A DNA stretch of 64,000 nucleotides from Streptomyces sp. CC208A. Its GTDB lineage: Bacteria; Actinomycetota; Actinomycetes; Streptomycetales; Streptomycetaceae. Under the pieces are notes generated by a model that made no database searches, had not been told where the DNA came from, and saw only the letters and a list, made by a program, of their open reading frames with translations. The stretch lies in assembly GCF_030010625.1 (NCBI RefSeq), contig NZ_JASCXN010000028.1, positions 1-64,000 on the forward strand. Reading direction: 5' to 3'. A program made the translations under genes and the position numbers. Shown here one piece after another: positions 42,510 through 50,650 of the stretch (its first letter is position 1; the number at the start of each line of letters is the position of its first letter).

Positions 42510-43382
42510 TCACCGTAGCGCCGATGCCCCGGGCGTTCCTGCCGACCCGGGGAGGGGGACGGTGATCACGGGGCAGGCGGCGTGGTGCAGCAGGCCGTGG
42601 ACCGTGGAGCCGAGCCGCAGGCCGGTGCGGCCCCCGTGGCCCCTGCGTCCGACGACCACCGCGAGCGCCTCCCGGGAGGCGTGGGTGAGTTCCTCGACGG
42701 GGTGACCGCGTACGACGGCGTGCTCCACGTCGACGTCCGGGTGGCGGTCCGCGCAGTCGGCGAGCGCCGCGGCGAGCGGTCCGCGGCGCTCGTCCGGCCC
42801 GTCGGTCCCGTCGCCGTGGGCCGCCCGGGGCCGCACCCGGACCGCCACGAGCCGTGCGCCGCGCAGGCTCGCCTCCGCCGCGGCGAAGGCGACGGCGGCC
42901 CGGCAGTCCGGGCCGTGGTCCACGCCGACGACGATCAGCGGCGGGTGGACGGTCGTGTGCTCCGGTGCGCGGACCACGACGACCGGGCAGTCGGCGCGGG
43001 CCGTCAGCGGGACGGCCACCGAGGCCTCGCCGAGGAGCTCGGCGGCCCTGCCGAGCCTGCGCGAGCCGACCACCGCGAGCGCGGCGCCCGGTGTCCTGTC
43101 GCGCAGCACGGTGGCGGGGCTCCCGTCGACGAGCTCCGTCGCGGTCCGCAGGCCGTCGTGCAGTTCCCGTACGAGATCCTCCGCGGTGGCGAGCGCCGAC
43201 TGCGCCCGGGTCCGCAGGGAGCTCCGACGGGTGGCCGTGGCGTACGGGAGCCGGGCGTGGAGCGGGGGGACGGCGGTGACCAGGCGGAGCCGGGCGCCTC
43301 TTCGTCCGGCTTCGTCGGCGGCCCAGACGAGGGCGGGGACGGAGAGTTCGCGGGGGTCGATGCCGACCAGGACGTCGTTCAT
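42510..43382 (-). CDS. Universal stress protein, tandem domains (USP A)
   Basis: A 290-residue protein with two USP folds. The first starts MNDVLVGIDPRELSVPALVWAADEAGRRGARLRLV and ends near VPLTARADCPVVVVRAPE; the second starts PLIVVGVDHGPDCRAAVAFAAAEA and ends GSTVHGLLHHAACPVITVPL. The ATP-binding motif of the second domain, VVGRRGHGGRTGLRLGSTVHGLL, matches G-2X-G-9X-G-S/T; the first domain has VVGSRRLGRAAELLGEASVAV, partly degenerate. ATGA overlap with the upstream USP gene couples them. Such proteins protect cells in hypoxia and dormancy. Confidence 0.9.
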   Translation of the reverse strand: MNDVLVGIDPRELSVPALVWAADEAGRRGARLRLVTAVPPLHARLPYATATRRSSLRTRAQSALATAEDLVRELHDGLRTATELVDGSPATVLRDRTPGAALAVVGSRRLGRAAELLGEASVAVPLTARADCPVVVVRAPEHTTVHPPLIVVGVDHGPDCRAAVAFAAAEASLRGARLVAVRVRPRAAHGDGTDGPDERRGPLAAALADCADRHPDVDVEHAVVRGHPVEELTHASREALAVVVGRRGHGGRTGLRLGSTVHGLLHHAACPVITVPLPGSAGTPGASALR

Positions 43383-44299
43383 GGCTCCTCGTCCCGCGGG
43401 ACGGGGGCGGCGGGGGCGAAGGCGGCGGGGACGAGTTCCACCGGGCAGTGGGCGTGGTGGATCAGGGCGTGGGCGACGCGGCCCAGGGCCGGTCCGACGC
43501 CGAGGGGGCGGCGGCCGCGGCCCATCACGAGCAGGTCGGTGCGGGCGCTCGTCCCGATCAGGGTTCCGGGGGTGCTCGTGCCGGTCTCCACGTGGTGGCC
43601 GACGGTCAGCCGGGGGTAGACCTCGCGCACCCGCTCGGCGAGGTCCTTCGCCTCGTGGACGCGCTGCCGGGCGATCCCGTCGAGGTCGTCGAGCATGGTG
43701 GCGACCCTGCCGACGTGGGTGAGCACGTTCCACACGACCACGATGTGCAGGGCCGCCGCGCGGGCGTCCGCCTCGGCGGCGGCGAGCAGCAGCCATCCCA
43801 GGTCCGTGGCGCCGTGCACGGCCGCGGTGACCGAGCCCGTCGCGGGGCGCTCGCCCTCCCCGCGTACGACGATCACGGGCACCTCGGCCCTGGCCGCCAC
43901 GCCGAGCCCCACCGAGCCGAGCATGAGGGCCGAGAAACCGCCGTGCCCGCGGCTGCCCACGACGATCGTGCCGCGGTCGCCGGCGGCGTCCCGGAGGCCG
44001 GCGACCGGTTCCTGGCGGCTGAGTTCCTTGGTGACGAGGAGGCGGGGGCGCTGTTCGTGGACCGCGTCCGCCGTCCTGGTCAGCAGGGCGCGGCCGGCTT
44101 CGCGTACCGCCTGTATCGTCTCGGCGTCGGTCCAGTAGGCGCGCCGGTCGGTGTCGGCGGCGTGCACGAGGCGCAGGGAGCGGCCCCGGCGGTCCGCCTC
44201 TTCGGCCGCCCAGAGCGCGGCCGTGTGCGCGGAGGGGGACCCGTCGACTCCGACGACGACGTCGCCGAGCTCCGGCCGGGCGAGGATCTCGCTGTTCAT
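43379..44299 (-). CDS. Universal stress protein, tandem domains (USP B)
   Basis: A 306-residue protein with two USP domains. The first (VVVGVDGSPSAHTAALWAAEEADRRGRSLRLVHA) contains the nucleotide-binding motif VVGSRGHGGFSALMLGSVGLGVA, complete. The second contains VMGRGRRPLGVGPALGRVAHALIHHAHCPVEL, less canonical. It starts 30 nt after the HTH-PNPOx gene and ends in a 4-nt overlap with the next USP gene. The position between a flavin-binding regulator-like gene and a redox-sensing kinase supports a role in oxygen-limitation or oxidative stress. Confidence 0.9.
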   Translation of the reverse strand: MNSEILARPELGDVVVGVDGSPSAHTAALWAAEEADRRGRSLRLVHAADTDRRAYWTDAETIQAVREAGRALLTRTADAVHEQRPRLLVTKELSRQEPVAGLRDAAGDRGTIVVGSRGHGGFSALMLGSVGLGVAARAEVPVIVVRGEGERPATGSVTAAVHGATDLGWLLLAAAEADARAAALHIVVVWNVLTHVGRVATMLDDLDGIARQRVHEAKDLAERVREVYPRLTVGHHVETGTSTPGTLIGTSARTDLLVMGRGRRPLGVGPALGRVAHALIHHAHCPVELVPAAFAPAAPVPRDEEP

Positions 44300-44329
44300 G
44301 GTTCTCCCTCCGGGATCGGGGCCCGCCCG

Positions 44330-45025
44330 TCACGCCCCGGGCGCGGGCGGCGTGCCGGGGGCGCCCTGCACCTGGATGCGCCGTCCCGTGACCCGGCTCG
44401 GGGTGAGGACGACGACGGTGTCGCGTCCGTCGCCGATCCACGACGCCGAGTACGCGACGTCCTTGAGCCGCCGGGCCGTGGCCCGGTCCGCGATCCGGCG
44501 TGCGGGGCCGACGAGGAGGACGCTCCAGCCCTGGCTGAAGGCCTCGTCGACGCGGTCCTGCTCGAAGGCGATCGCGCGGCCGGAGTCCGCCGCCTTCGCG
44601 AGCGGTGTGTCCTCCGCCGTCACGAACAGCACGTCTCCGTCCGTGATCTGGTAGTTGACGGGGTAGATCTCGGGTCCTTCGTCCGCGGTGACGGCGACGC
44701 GGCCGACGCCGTGGTCGTCGAGCAGCTCCCAGCATTCCGGCTCGTCGATCTCCTCCATGCGGGCGGAGCCGGCGGCCCGGCCGGTTCCGGGCGCGATGTC
44801 GGCGGTGTAGCCGGTCAGGTCCTGGACGGTCGTCTCCAGGGCGTTGGCGAGCCGGACCAGGAACTCGGTGCCGGGGCTGGGCAGGTGGTTCTCCAGGAGT
44901 TCGATGTAGCCCGGCGTGGATCCGGCCCGTTCGGCCACCTCCTCGCGGGACAGGCCGAGCCGGGTGCGCCTGGCCTCGACGCGGCGGCCGAGGTCGCTCA
45001 TGTGGTGGCGGGTGGCGGCGTTCAT
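44330..45025 (-). CDS. HTH (XRE) plus pyridoxamine-oxidase-like flavin-binding protein
   Basis: A 231-residue fusion. Residues 9-70 are a Cro/XRE helix-turn-helix (SDLGRRVEARRTRLGLSREEVAERAGSTPGYIELLEN). Residues 88-225 are a pyridoxamine 5'-phosphate oxidase-type split barrel (ECWELLDDHGVGRVAVTADEGPEIYPVNYQITDGDVLFVT), which commonly binds FMN or F420. It may sense flavin redox state and control transcription, but no target is known. The ATG at 45025 shares one base with the stop of the preceding USP gene (TGATG). An alternative start lies 24 nt in (MSDLGRR). Confidence 0.85.
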   Translation of the reverse strand: MNAATRHHMSDLGRRVEARRTRLGLSREEVAERAGSTPGYIELLENHLPSPGTEFLVRLANALETTVQDLTGYTADIAPGTGRAAGSARMEEIDEPECWELLDDHGVGRVAVTADEGPEIYPVNYQITDGDVLFVTAEDTPLAKAADSGRAIAFEQDRVDEAFSQGWSVLLVGPARRIADRATARRLKDVAYSASWIGDGRDTVVVLTPSRVTGRRIQVQGAPGTPPAPGA

Positions 45026-45939
45026 CACTGGTCTCCCTCCGAGGGGGCCGGGCGGTGCCGGGGGACGACGGCGACCGGGCACGAGGCGTGGTGCAGGGCG
45101 CGGTGGGCGACCCTGCCGAGTTCCAGGCCGACCAGGCGGTCCTGGCGACGCGCCCCGACGACCAGCAGGTCGGCGGTGGCGGAGCGCTCGGTCAGCACAC
45201 GGTGGGCGGGGCCCTCGACCGTGGTTCTGTGCAGCCGGACCCCTGGGTGCTCCCCCGCCGTCGCTTCCAGGGCCTCGTCGAGGAGTTCCGAGGCCCGGTG
45301 CTCGAAGGCCGAGGCGGGCCCGCCGCTCAGGAGGGGGTGGTCGACCGGTTCGTGGGCGGGCCGCCGCCAGGCGCTGACGACCTCGAGCTCCGCTTCCCGG
45401 GCCGCCGCCTCGCGGAAGGCGAAGCCGACGGCGGGCGCGTCCACGTCGTGGTCGCCGATGCCCAGCAGGACCTTCCGGCGGCGGGCCTCCAGGGCGTCGC
45501 CGTCCCCCCGGACGACGACGACCGGGCCGTGGGACCGGGCGGCCACGACGAGGCCGACGGATCCGAGCAGGAGGTCCGCCAGTTCGCCCCGGCCCCGGGA
45601 TCCGACGACCAGGACCGTCGCCTTCCGCCCCTCCCGGAGCAGTGCGCTCGCCGCGTCCTCGGCGAGCGCGTCCGTGGTGAGCGGGAGACCGGGTGCGCGG
45701 TGCCGGGCCCGGTCCGCGGCCGTCCTGAGGATGTCGTCGGCGAGGGCCTGGCCCCAGGGCCGGTCCGCCGTCCTGGCCGGGGCGACGCCCTCGTACCGCT
45801 CCCACAGCGAGGCGTACACGATACGGAGCGGGTGCCCGTGCCGTACCGCTTCGTCGACCGCCCAGTCCAGGGCCGTGACACTGGCGTCGGAACCGTCGAC
45901 GCCCACCACCACGGGGCCTCCCGTCACGGGCGTTTCCAT
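45025..45939 (-). CDS. Universal stress protein, tandem domains (USP C)
   Basis: A 304-residue protein. The first USP domain begins VVVGVDGSDASVTALDWAVDEAVRHGHPLRIVYA and holds a full ATP motif VVGSRGRGELADLLLGSVGLVVA. The second has VVGARRQDRLVGLELGRVAHRALHHASCPVAVV. ATG at 45939 is chosen because it lies right before the conserved VVVGVDGSD strand; the frame remains open 66 nt further without homology. First gene of a five-gene minus-strand operon: USP C, HTH-PNPOx, USP B, USP A, kinase. It is divergent from the CBS-BON gene across a gap with a palindrome. Confidence 0.9.
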   Translation of the reverse strand: METPVTGGPVVVGVDGSDASVTALDWAVDEAVRHGHPLRIVYASLWERYEGVAPARTADRPWGQALADDILRTAADRARHRAPGLPLTTDALAEDAASALLREGRKATVLVVGSRGRGELADLLLGSVGLVVAARSHGPVVVVRGDGDALEARRRKVLLGIGDHDVDAPAVGFAFREAAAREAELEVVSAWRRPAHEPVDHPLLSGGPASAFEHRASELLDEALEATAGEHPGVRLHRTTVEGPAHRVLTERSATADLLVVGARRQDRLVGLELGRVAHRALHHASCPVAVVPRHRPAPSEGDQ

Positions 45940-46034
45940 CGTCCCCACCGCCTTCCGACGACCGGGTGGCGCGCTGTCACGCTCACATCGGACTCCTTCC
46001 TTCACCCTGCGGGGAAGCCCGGCCGGTCTCCTAG

Positions 46035-46049
46035 GGGCCCATCGGGCCC
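46035..46049. promoter_or_regulatory. GGGCCC-N3-GGGCCC palindrome, candidate regulator site
   Basis: GGGCCCATCGGGCCC lies in the 230-nt gap between the divergent USP C and CBS-BON genes, about 95 and 120 nt from their starts. It has the G-rich dyad layout of DevR-type boxes (GGGAC...GTCCC), though it is not an exact match. The response regulator encoded at 39991 is a reasonable candidate to bind it. Confidence 0.4.
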
Positions 46050-46169
46050 GGAAGGGGACCGTTCGGCACTCCTGGCGGGAGCACCGGCGTCGGCAGGGTG
46101 GGATCCGCGGGGGCCGGCTCCACGGCTGGGCCGCTGGGCCGGGGTGTCCGTGTCCGGAAGGAGTGGGCG

Positions 46170-46847
46170 ATGCGTCATCGCAGGATCGGCGAGCTGATGA
46201 CCCGCGAGGTGGTGAGCGTCCGCGGCGACGCGCCGTTCAAGGAGATCGTGCGGGTGCTGTCGGGACACCGGGTCACCGCCGTGCCGGTGGTGGACGGGGA
46301 GCGGCGGGTGATCGGGGTCGTGTCGGAGGGCGACCTGCTGCGGAAGACCACCGACCGGGTCGCCGTTCCCGGGGACCTGCCGGCCGTGCCGGGGGTCGAG
46401 GCGTGGGAGCGGGCGAAGGCGGAGGGCACGCGCGCGGAGGAGCTGATGTCGGCACCGCCGGTGTGCGCGCGTCCCGAGTGGACCGTGGTGGAGGCGGCAC
46501 GCCTCATGGAGGTGCAGGGCGTCAAGCGGCTCGTCGTGGTCGACGACGAGGACCGGCCGGTCGGCGTCGTGAGCCGCCGGGACCTGCTGGGGATCTTCCT
46601 CCGCGAGGACGACGACATCCGCCGCGAGATCGTCGAGGACGTCCTCGGCGGCACGCTCGGCCTCGATCCGTCCGGGGTGACCGTCGAGGTGCGGGACGGC
46701 CGGGTGGAGCTCGGCGGCAGGGTGCCGTACCGGGGCATGATCCCGGTGATCGAGCGCCTGTGCGCGACGGTCGACGGAGTCGTCTCGGTCTCCCGCACCC
46801 GCCTCGGCCACGAGGACGACCTCCCGCCGGGCGGGGGAAGGACCTGA
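46170..46847 (+). CDS. CBS-pair and BON domain protein
   Basis: A 225-residue protein: two CBS motifs (about 8-60, IGELMTREVVSVRGDAPFKEIVRVLSGHRVTAVPVVDGERRVIGVVSEGDLL; and 91-145, AEELMSAPPVCARPEWTVVEAARLMEVQGVKRLVVVDDEDRPVGVVSRRDLL), then a BON domain (about 150-212). CBS pairs bind adenine nucleotides; BON domains bind phospholipid or surfaces. The ATG at 46170 has GGAAGGAG 6 nt upstream. This family is common in the DevR/OsdR-type redox-dormancy islands of actinobacteria, consistent with the neighbours. Confidence 0.9.
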   Translation: MRHRRIGELMTREVVSVRGDAPFKEIVRVLSGHRVTAVPVVDGERRVIGVVSEGDLLRKTTDRVAVPGDLPAVPGVEAWERAKAEGTRAEELMSAPPVCARPEWTVVEAARLMEVQGVKRLVVVDDEDRPVGVVSRRDLLGIFLREDDDIRREIVEDVLGGTLGLDPSGVTVEVRDGRVELGGRVPYRGMIPVIERLCATVDGVVSVSRTRLGHEDDLPPGGGRT

Positions 46848-46900
46848 GGCGTGGCGTGGCGTGGTGACGTGGTGGTCGGGCCGATCGGCGCCGGACCGGT

Positions 46901-47173
46901 TCACTCCGCCGGTCCGCCGCGCGGCTCCCCGCTCCGCAGCGCGTTCAGGCGCCTGCGGTACTCCTCCTCGTCGATCTCGCCGCGGGCCAGCCGCTCGCCG
47001 AGGATCTGCTCGGGCGCCGTGGGACCCTGGCGCGGGGGGCGTTCCGTGGCCCGGTCCAGGGTGCGGAAGACCAGGACGACGGCGGTGATGAGGAGGCCCC
47101 AGAAGAGGACCATCCCGGCCGTCATGGCGAACCAGCCCCAGCCGTTCATGCCGTTGCCGTACCAGAACATCAT
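46901..47173 (-). CDS. Small membrane protein with SHOCT domain
   Basis: A 90-residue protein. One transmembrane helix (GWFAMTAGMVLFWGLLITAVVLVF, about 13-36) is followed by a short linker and a SHOCT motif (APEQILGERLARGEIDEEEYRRRLNAL). This layout is very common next to copper pumps and stress genes in actinobacteria. It is the last gene after the flavodoxin gene, from which it is separated by a hairpin terminator, so it likely has its own promoter. Confidence 0.85.
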   Translation of the reverse strand: MMFWYGNGMNGWGWFAMTAGMVLFWGLLITAVVLVFRTLDRATERPPRQGPTAPEQILGERLARGEIDEEEYRRRLNALRSGEPRGGPAE

Positions 47174-47277
47174 GTCCGCTCACGCTCCCGGCGGCCGGAC
47201 CGGTGGGCGGGCCGTCCCCGCCCGGTCGGGCCTGTACGTCCCACGGTGCCCCGGCCGGGGCGCGGCGCACAGGGCCT

Positions 47278-47300
47278 ACCGGCCCCTCCGGGGGGCCGGT
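47278..47300 (-). terminator. Terminator touching the flavodoxin stop codon
   Basis: ACCGGCCCC (47278-47286) and GGGGCCGGT (47292-47300) form a 9-bp perfect stem with a 5-nt loop. Its upstream arm on the minus strand begins at the last base of the flavodoxin stop codon. Confidence 0.65.
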
Positions 47301-47827
47301 CAGGGGCCGGAGGGGTCGAGCTGCCCGGCGATGCCGTCGGCCCACTCCTCGATCGCGGCCCAGTCCCGGTGGTCTCCGTAACGGCCGCCGAGCAGGCGGA
47401 ACAGCACGGCGCCCTTGCGGTCGAGGTGCTCGCGCCGGATCACTCCCGAGAAGCGCCGGTGTTCCCGGGGACGGACGAGGTCGACGAGGGCGGCGATCCG
47501 CGGCTGCACGGAGCGTTCGGCGCGTCGGCGCAGGGGTCCGGGCAGGGCGGCGGACATGCCGACGCTGAACATCCACACCGGTTGGCCGCGCAGTCGCTCG
47601 GCACCGTTCCGGACGGCGGCTTCCGCCACCGGCAGCCAGGCCCCGTCGTGGACCGCGCTGCCCATCACCAGCGCGTCGGCCGGCGGGAGGTCCTGCGCGT
47701 CGGGGGCCGTGCGCAGCGCCCGGACGTCGGCCTCGTGGCCGTGCGCGGTCAGGCGGGCGCCGATGCGTTCGGCGATCTCCCGCGTGGAGTGGTGCTCGGA
47801 GGCGTACAGGATCCGCACGGAGGCCAT
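47300..47827 (-). CDS. Flavodoxin-domain protein (protoporphyrinogen oxidase HemG-like)
   Basis: A 175-residue flavodoxin-like protein: VRILYASEHHSTREIAERIGARL carries the FMN phosphate loop, and VMGSAVHDGAWLPVAEAAV is the second FMN contact. The C-terminal half (REHRRFSGVIRREHLDRKGAVLFRLLGGRYGDHRDWAAIEEWADGIA) resembles HemG-like flavodoxins often found near universal stress proteins in dormancy islands. ATG at 47827 has GAAGGGAA upstream. It follows the copper ATPase by 20 nt and is probably cotranscribed with it. Confidence 0.85.
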   Translation of the reverse strand: MASVRILYASEHHSTREIAERIGARLTAHGHEADVRALRTAPDAQDLPPADALVMGSAVHDGAWLPVAEAAVRNGAERLRGQPVWMFSVGMSAALPGPLRRRAERSVQPRIAALVDLVRPREHRRFSGVIRREHLDRKGAVLFRLLGGRYGDHRDWAAIEEWADGIAGQLDPSGP

Positions 47828-47847
47828 GGCGTTCCCTTCGGGCCGGT

Positions 47848-50553
47848 TCAGCTCGGGGAGGGGGTGGTGTAGCGGTCGGGGTCCGCGTCGAAGGCGGCGG
47901 CGCAGTGGGCGGAGCAGAAGTGGAGGGGGCCGGTCGGGCCGTCCCGGTGTTCGGGGGCGGTGGCGGGGTCGACCTCCATGCCGCACACCGGGTCGACGGC
48001 CGTCTCCCGCGCACCGGCGCCGCTTTCGGCCCGGTCGGCCCGGTCGGCCGCCGTCTCGACCTCCGGCCGTGCCCGCTCCACCGGGGCCTCCGGGAGGGGC
48101 GGGGGTCGCCAGCGGCGCAGCCGGGAGGCGTTGGTGACGACGGACAGGGAGGACAGGGCCATGGCGGCGGCCGCGATGATCGGGCTGAGGCGGACGCCCC
48201 ACAGGGGGTAGAGGGCGCCGGCGGCGACGGGGACGCCGACGGCGTTGTAGACGAGGGCGAAGAACAGGTTCTGCTTGATGTTGCGCAGGGTGGCGCGGGA
48301 GAGCCGGATCGCGGTGACGACTCCGGTGAGGGAACCGGAGATGAGGGTGATGTCGGCGGCCTCGATGGCGACGTCGGTGCCGGTGCCGATCGCGAGGCCC
48401 ACGTCGGCCTGGGCGAGGGCGGGTGCGTCGTTGATGCCGTCGCCGACCATGCCGACGGTGTGGCCCTCGGTCTGGAGCCGGCGGATCTCGTCGGCCTTGT
48501 GCTCGGGCAGCACCTCGGCCAGGACCCGGGTGATGCCGACCTGTTCGGCGATGGCGGCGGCGGTACGGGCGTTGTCGCCGGTGATCATGACCACGTCGAC
48601 GCCCAGGTGGCGGAGGGCCGCGACGGCCTGGGCCGAGTCGTCCTTGAGGGGGTCGGCGACGGCGAGCACCCCGGCCGGGCGGCCGTCGACCGCGGCGAGG
48701 ACGGGGGTCCTGCCCGCTGCGGACAGTTCGGCGGCGACGGGGTCGAGGAGGGTGGTGTCGACGCCGGCGTCGTGCAGGAGGCGGGCGGCGCCGACCAGGA
48801 CGATGTGGTGGTCGGCCCGGGCGCGGACGCCCTTGCCGGTGACCGACTCGAAGCCGGTCGCGGTGGGCGGGCGGACGCCGCGGTCGCGGGCGCCGGCGAC
48901 GATCGCCCGGCCGAGGGGGTGTTCGCTGTCGGCCTCGACGGCGGCGGCCAGGCGCAGGAGTTCGGTCCCGGTGGTGCCGTCGGCGGGTCGTACGTCGGTG
49001 AGGGCGGGCCGTCCGGCGGTGACGGTGCCGGTCTTGTCGAGGACGACCGTGTCGAGTGCGTGGGCGGTCTCCAGGGCTTCGGCGGAGCGGATGAGGATGC
49101 CGGCTCTGGCTCCCTTGCCGGTGCCGATCATCACCGACAGCGGGGTGGCGAGGCCGAGGGCGCAGGGGCAGGCGATGATCAGGACGGCGACGGCGGAGAC
49201 CAGGGCGAGGGTGAGCGCGGGGGACGGCCCGATGGTGTACCAGAGGGCGAAGGTCGCGATCGCGACGGCGATGACGGCCGGGACGAAGTAGGTGGAGATG
49301 GCGTCGGCGAGGCGCTGGATCGGCGCCTTCGAGGCCTGTGCGGCCCGTACGAGACGGATGATCTGGGCGAGCGTCGTGTCGGCGCCGATCCTGGTGGCGC
49401 GTACCCGCAGGGAGCCGGTGGTGTTGACGGTGGCACCGACGACGGAGTCCCCCGCGTGCTTGGTCACCGGCATCGGCTCGCCGGTGACCATCGACTCGTC
49501 CACGGCGGACGAGCCGGACAGCACCTCGGCGTCGACGGGGATCTTCTCCCCCGGGCGGATCACGAGCTCGTCGCCGACGGCCACCTCGCCGATGGGGATC
49601 TCCGTCTCGGTGCCGTCGCGGACGACGCGTGCGGTGCGGGCCTGGAGGCCGATCAGGGCGCGGATGGCCTCGCCGGTGCCGGCCTTCGCCCGGGCCTCCA
49701 GGAGACGCCCGAGCAGGATCAGGGTGAGGATGACGCCGACGGCCTCGAAGTAGACCTCCCGCACGTCCTCGGGAAGCAGGCCGGGGGCGAGGGTGACGAA
49801 GAGGCTGAAGCCGTACGCGGCGCTCGTGCCCAGGGTGATCAGGGAGTTCATGTCCGCCGAGCGGTGCCGGAGCGCCGCCCAGCCGATGGAGTGCACCGGC
49901 CATCCCGTGTACACCATCACGGGGGTGACGAGAGCCAGCTGGAACCAGTGGTTCAGCATCCAGCCGGGCACCTGGTCCGCGCCGAACAGTTCGTGCGCCA
50001 TCACGGCGAACAGGACGGGCGCGGTGAGCACCGCGCCGACCGTGACCCGGCGGGTGAGGTCCTTGATCTCCGCCTGTCGCTCGGCGGTGTCCGCGTCCTC
50101 CTCGGCGGCGGCGTCCTCGTGCGGCTCGGCGGTCGCCGGCGCGGTCGGGGACGGGGGCGGGGGTTCGCCGGTTCCGTCGGCGGGTTCGACCACCAGCGTG
50201 CCGTGGATCATGTTCATGCCGCAGGCGAACCCGAAGGTTCCCGGCCGGCCGGGGTCGAGCCGTACGGTCGTCCGGGTGTGGGCGGGCAGTCCCGCCCCGA
50301 CCCTGAGGTCGGGGAAGACGACCCTCGACGTGCACTCACCGGCCTCCTGCCGGTCGAACACGAGCTCGACCGGCGTTCCCTCACGCACCTTGATCAGGCT
50401 CGGGCTGTAGCCGCCCCGCACGGTCACGTCGACCCGTTGCACCCCGCCTTCCAGGCGGGCGGTGCCGGCCTTGCGGGGGCCGAAGAAGTACCGGCCGAGC
50501 AGGGCGATCAGTCCCGCGGCGACGACGATGACGACCACGTCCGCACCGGTCAT
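47848..50553 (-). CDS. Copper P1B-type ATPase with N-terminal cupredoxin and C-terminal YHS domains
   Basis: A 901-residue heavy-metal pump. After a short membrane anchor (1-22) comes a cupredoxin_1 domain (38-123) with likely copper ligands in GECTSRVVFPDL and FACGMNMIHGTLVV, instead of the usual HMA domain. The pump core follows: TGEP in the actuator (357-360), the CPC metal motif in IIACPCALGLATP (462-464), phosphorylated Asp506 in DKTGT, and GDGINDAPALAQADVG. The C-terminus (about 860-901, VCGMEVDPATAPEHR ... HFCSAHCAAAFDADP) is a YHS metal-binding domain. This suggests copper export or delivery at the cell membrane. GGAGG precedes the ATG at 50553. Confidence 0.92.
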   Translation of the reverse strand: MTGADVVVIVVAAGLIALLGRYFFGPRKAGTARLEGGVQRVDVTVRGGYSPSLIKVREGTPVELVFDRQEAGECTSRVVFPDLRVGAGLPAHTRTTVRLDPGRPGTFGFACGMNMIHGTLVVEPADGTGEPPPPSPTAPATAEPHEDAAAEEDADTAERQAEIKDLTRRVTVGAVLTAPVLFAVMAHELFGADQVPGWMLNHWFQLALVTPVMVYTGWPVHSIGWAALRHRSADMNSLITLGTSAAYGFSLFVTLAPGLLPEDVREVYFEAVGVILTLILLGRLLEARAKAGTGEAIRALIGLQARTARVVRDGTETEIPIGEVAVGDELVIRPGEKIPVDAEVLSGSSAVDESMVTGEPMPVTKHAGDSVVGATVNTTGSLRVRATRIGADTTLAQIIRLVRAAQASKAPIQRLADAISTYFVPAVIAVAIATFALWYTIGPSPALTLALVSAVAVLIIACPCALGLATPLSVMIGTGKGARAGILIRSAEALETAHALDTVVLDKTGTVTAGRPALTDVRPADGTTGTELLRLAAAVEADSEHPLGRAIVAGARDRGVRPPTATGFESVTGKGVRARADHHIVLVGAARLLHDAGVDTTLLDPVAAELSAAGRTPVLAAVDGRPAGVLAVADPLKDDSAQAVAALRHLGVDVVMITGDNARTAAAIAEQVGITRVLAEVLPEHKADEIRRLQTEGHTVGMVGDGINDAPALAQADVGLAIGTGTDVAIEAADITLISGSLTGVVTAIRLSRATLRNIKQNLFFALVYNAVGVPVAAGALYPLWGVRLSPIIAAAAMALSSLSVVTNASRLRRWRPPPLPEAPVERARPEVETAADRADRAESGAGARETAVDPVCGMEVDPATAPEHRDGPTGPLHFCSAHCAAAFDADPDRYTTPSPS

Positions 50554-50569
50554 GGGGGCTCGCCTCCTC

Positions 50570-50601
50570 CCGTGCGCCCGCCCTTCCACCTTCGCGCACG
50601 G
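50570..50601. terminator. Inverted repeat between araD and the copper ATPase
   Basis: CCGTGCGC (50570-50577) and GCGCACGG (50594-50601) are perfect 8-bp arms around a 16-nt loop. Lying in the 97-nt gap between two minus-strand genes, it may end araD transcription or serve as an operator for the pump gene. Confidence 0.35.
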
Positions 50602-50650
50602 CGCCCGCCCCGGCCACCACGTCCCCGGGCCGGCTCGCGGGGGGGTGCGG

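Noticed and set aside
43448..46867. A 1139-codon plus-strand open frame through the stress-protein operon
   Set aside because: No recognisable domain except where it joins the real CBS-BON frame region; all universal stress proteins are clearly encoded on the minus strand.
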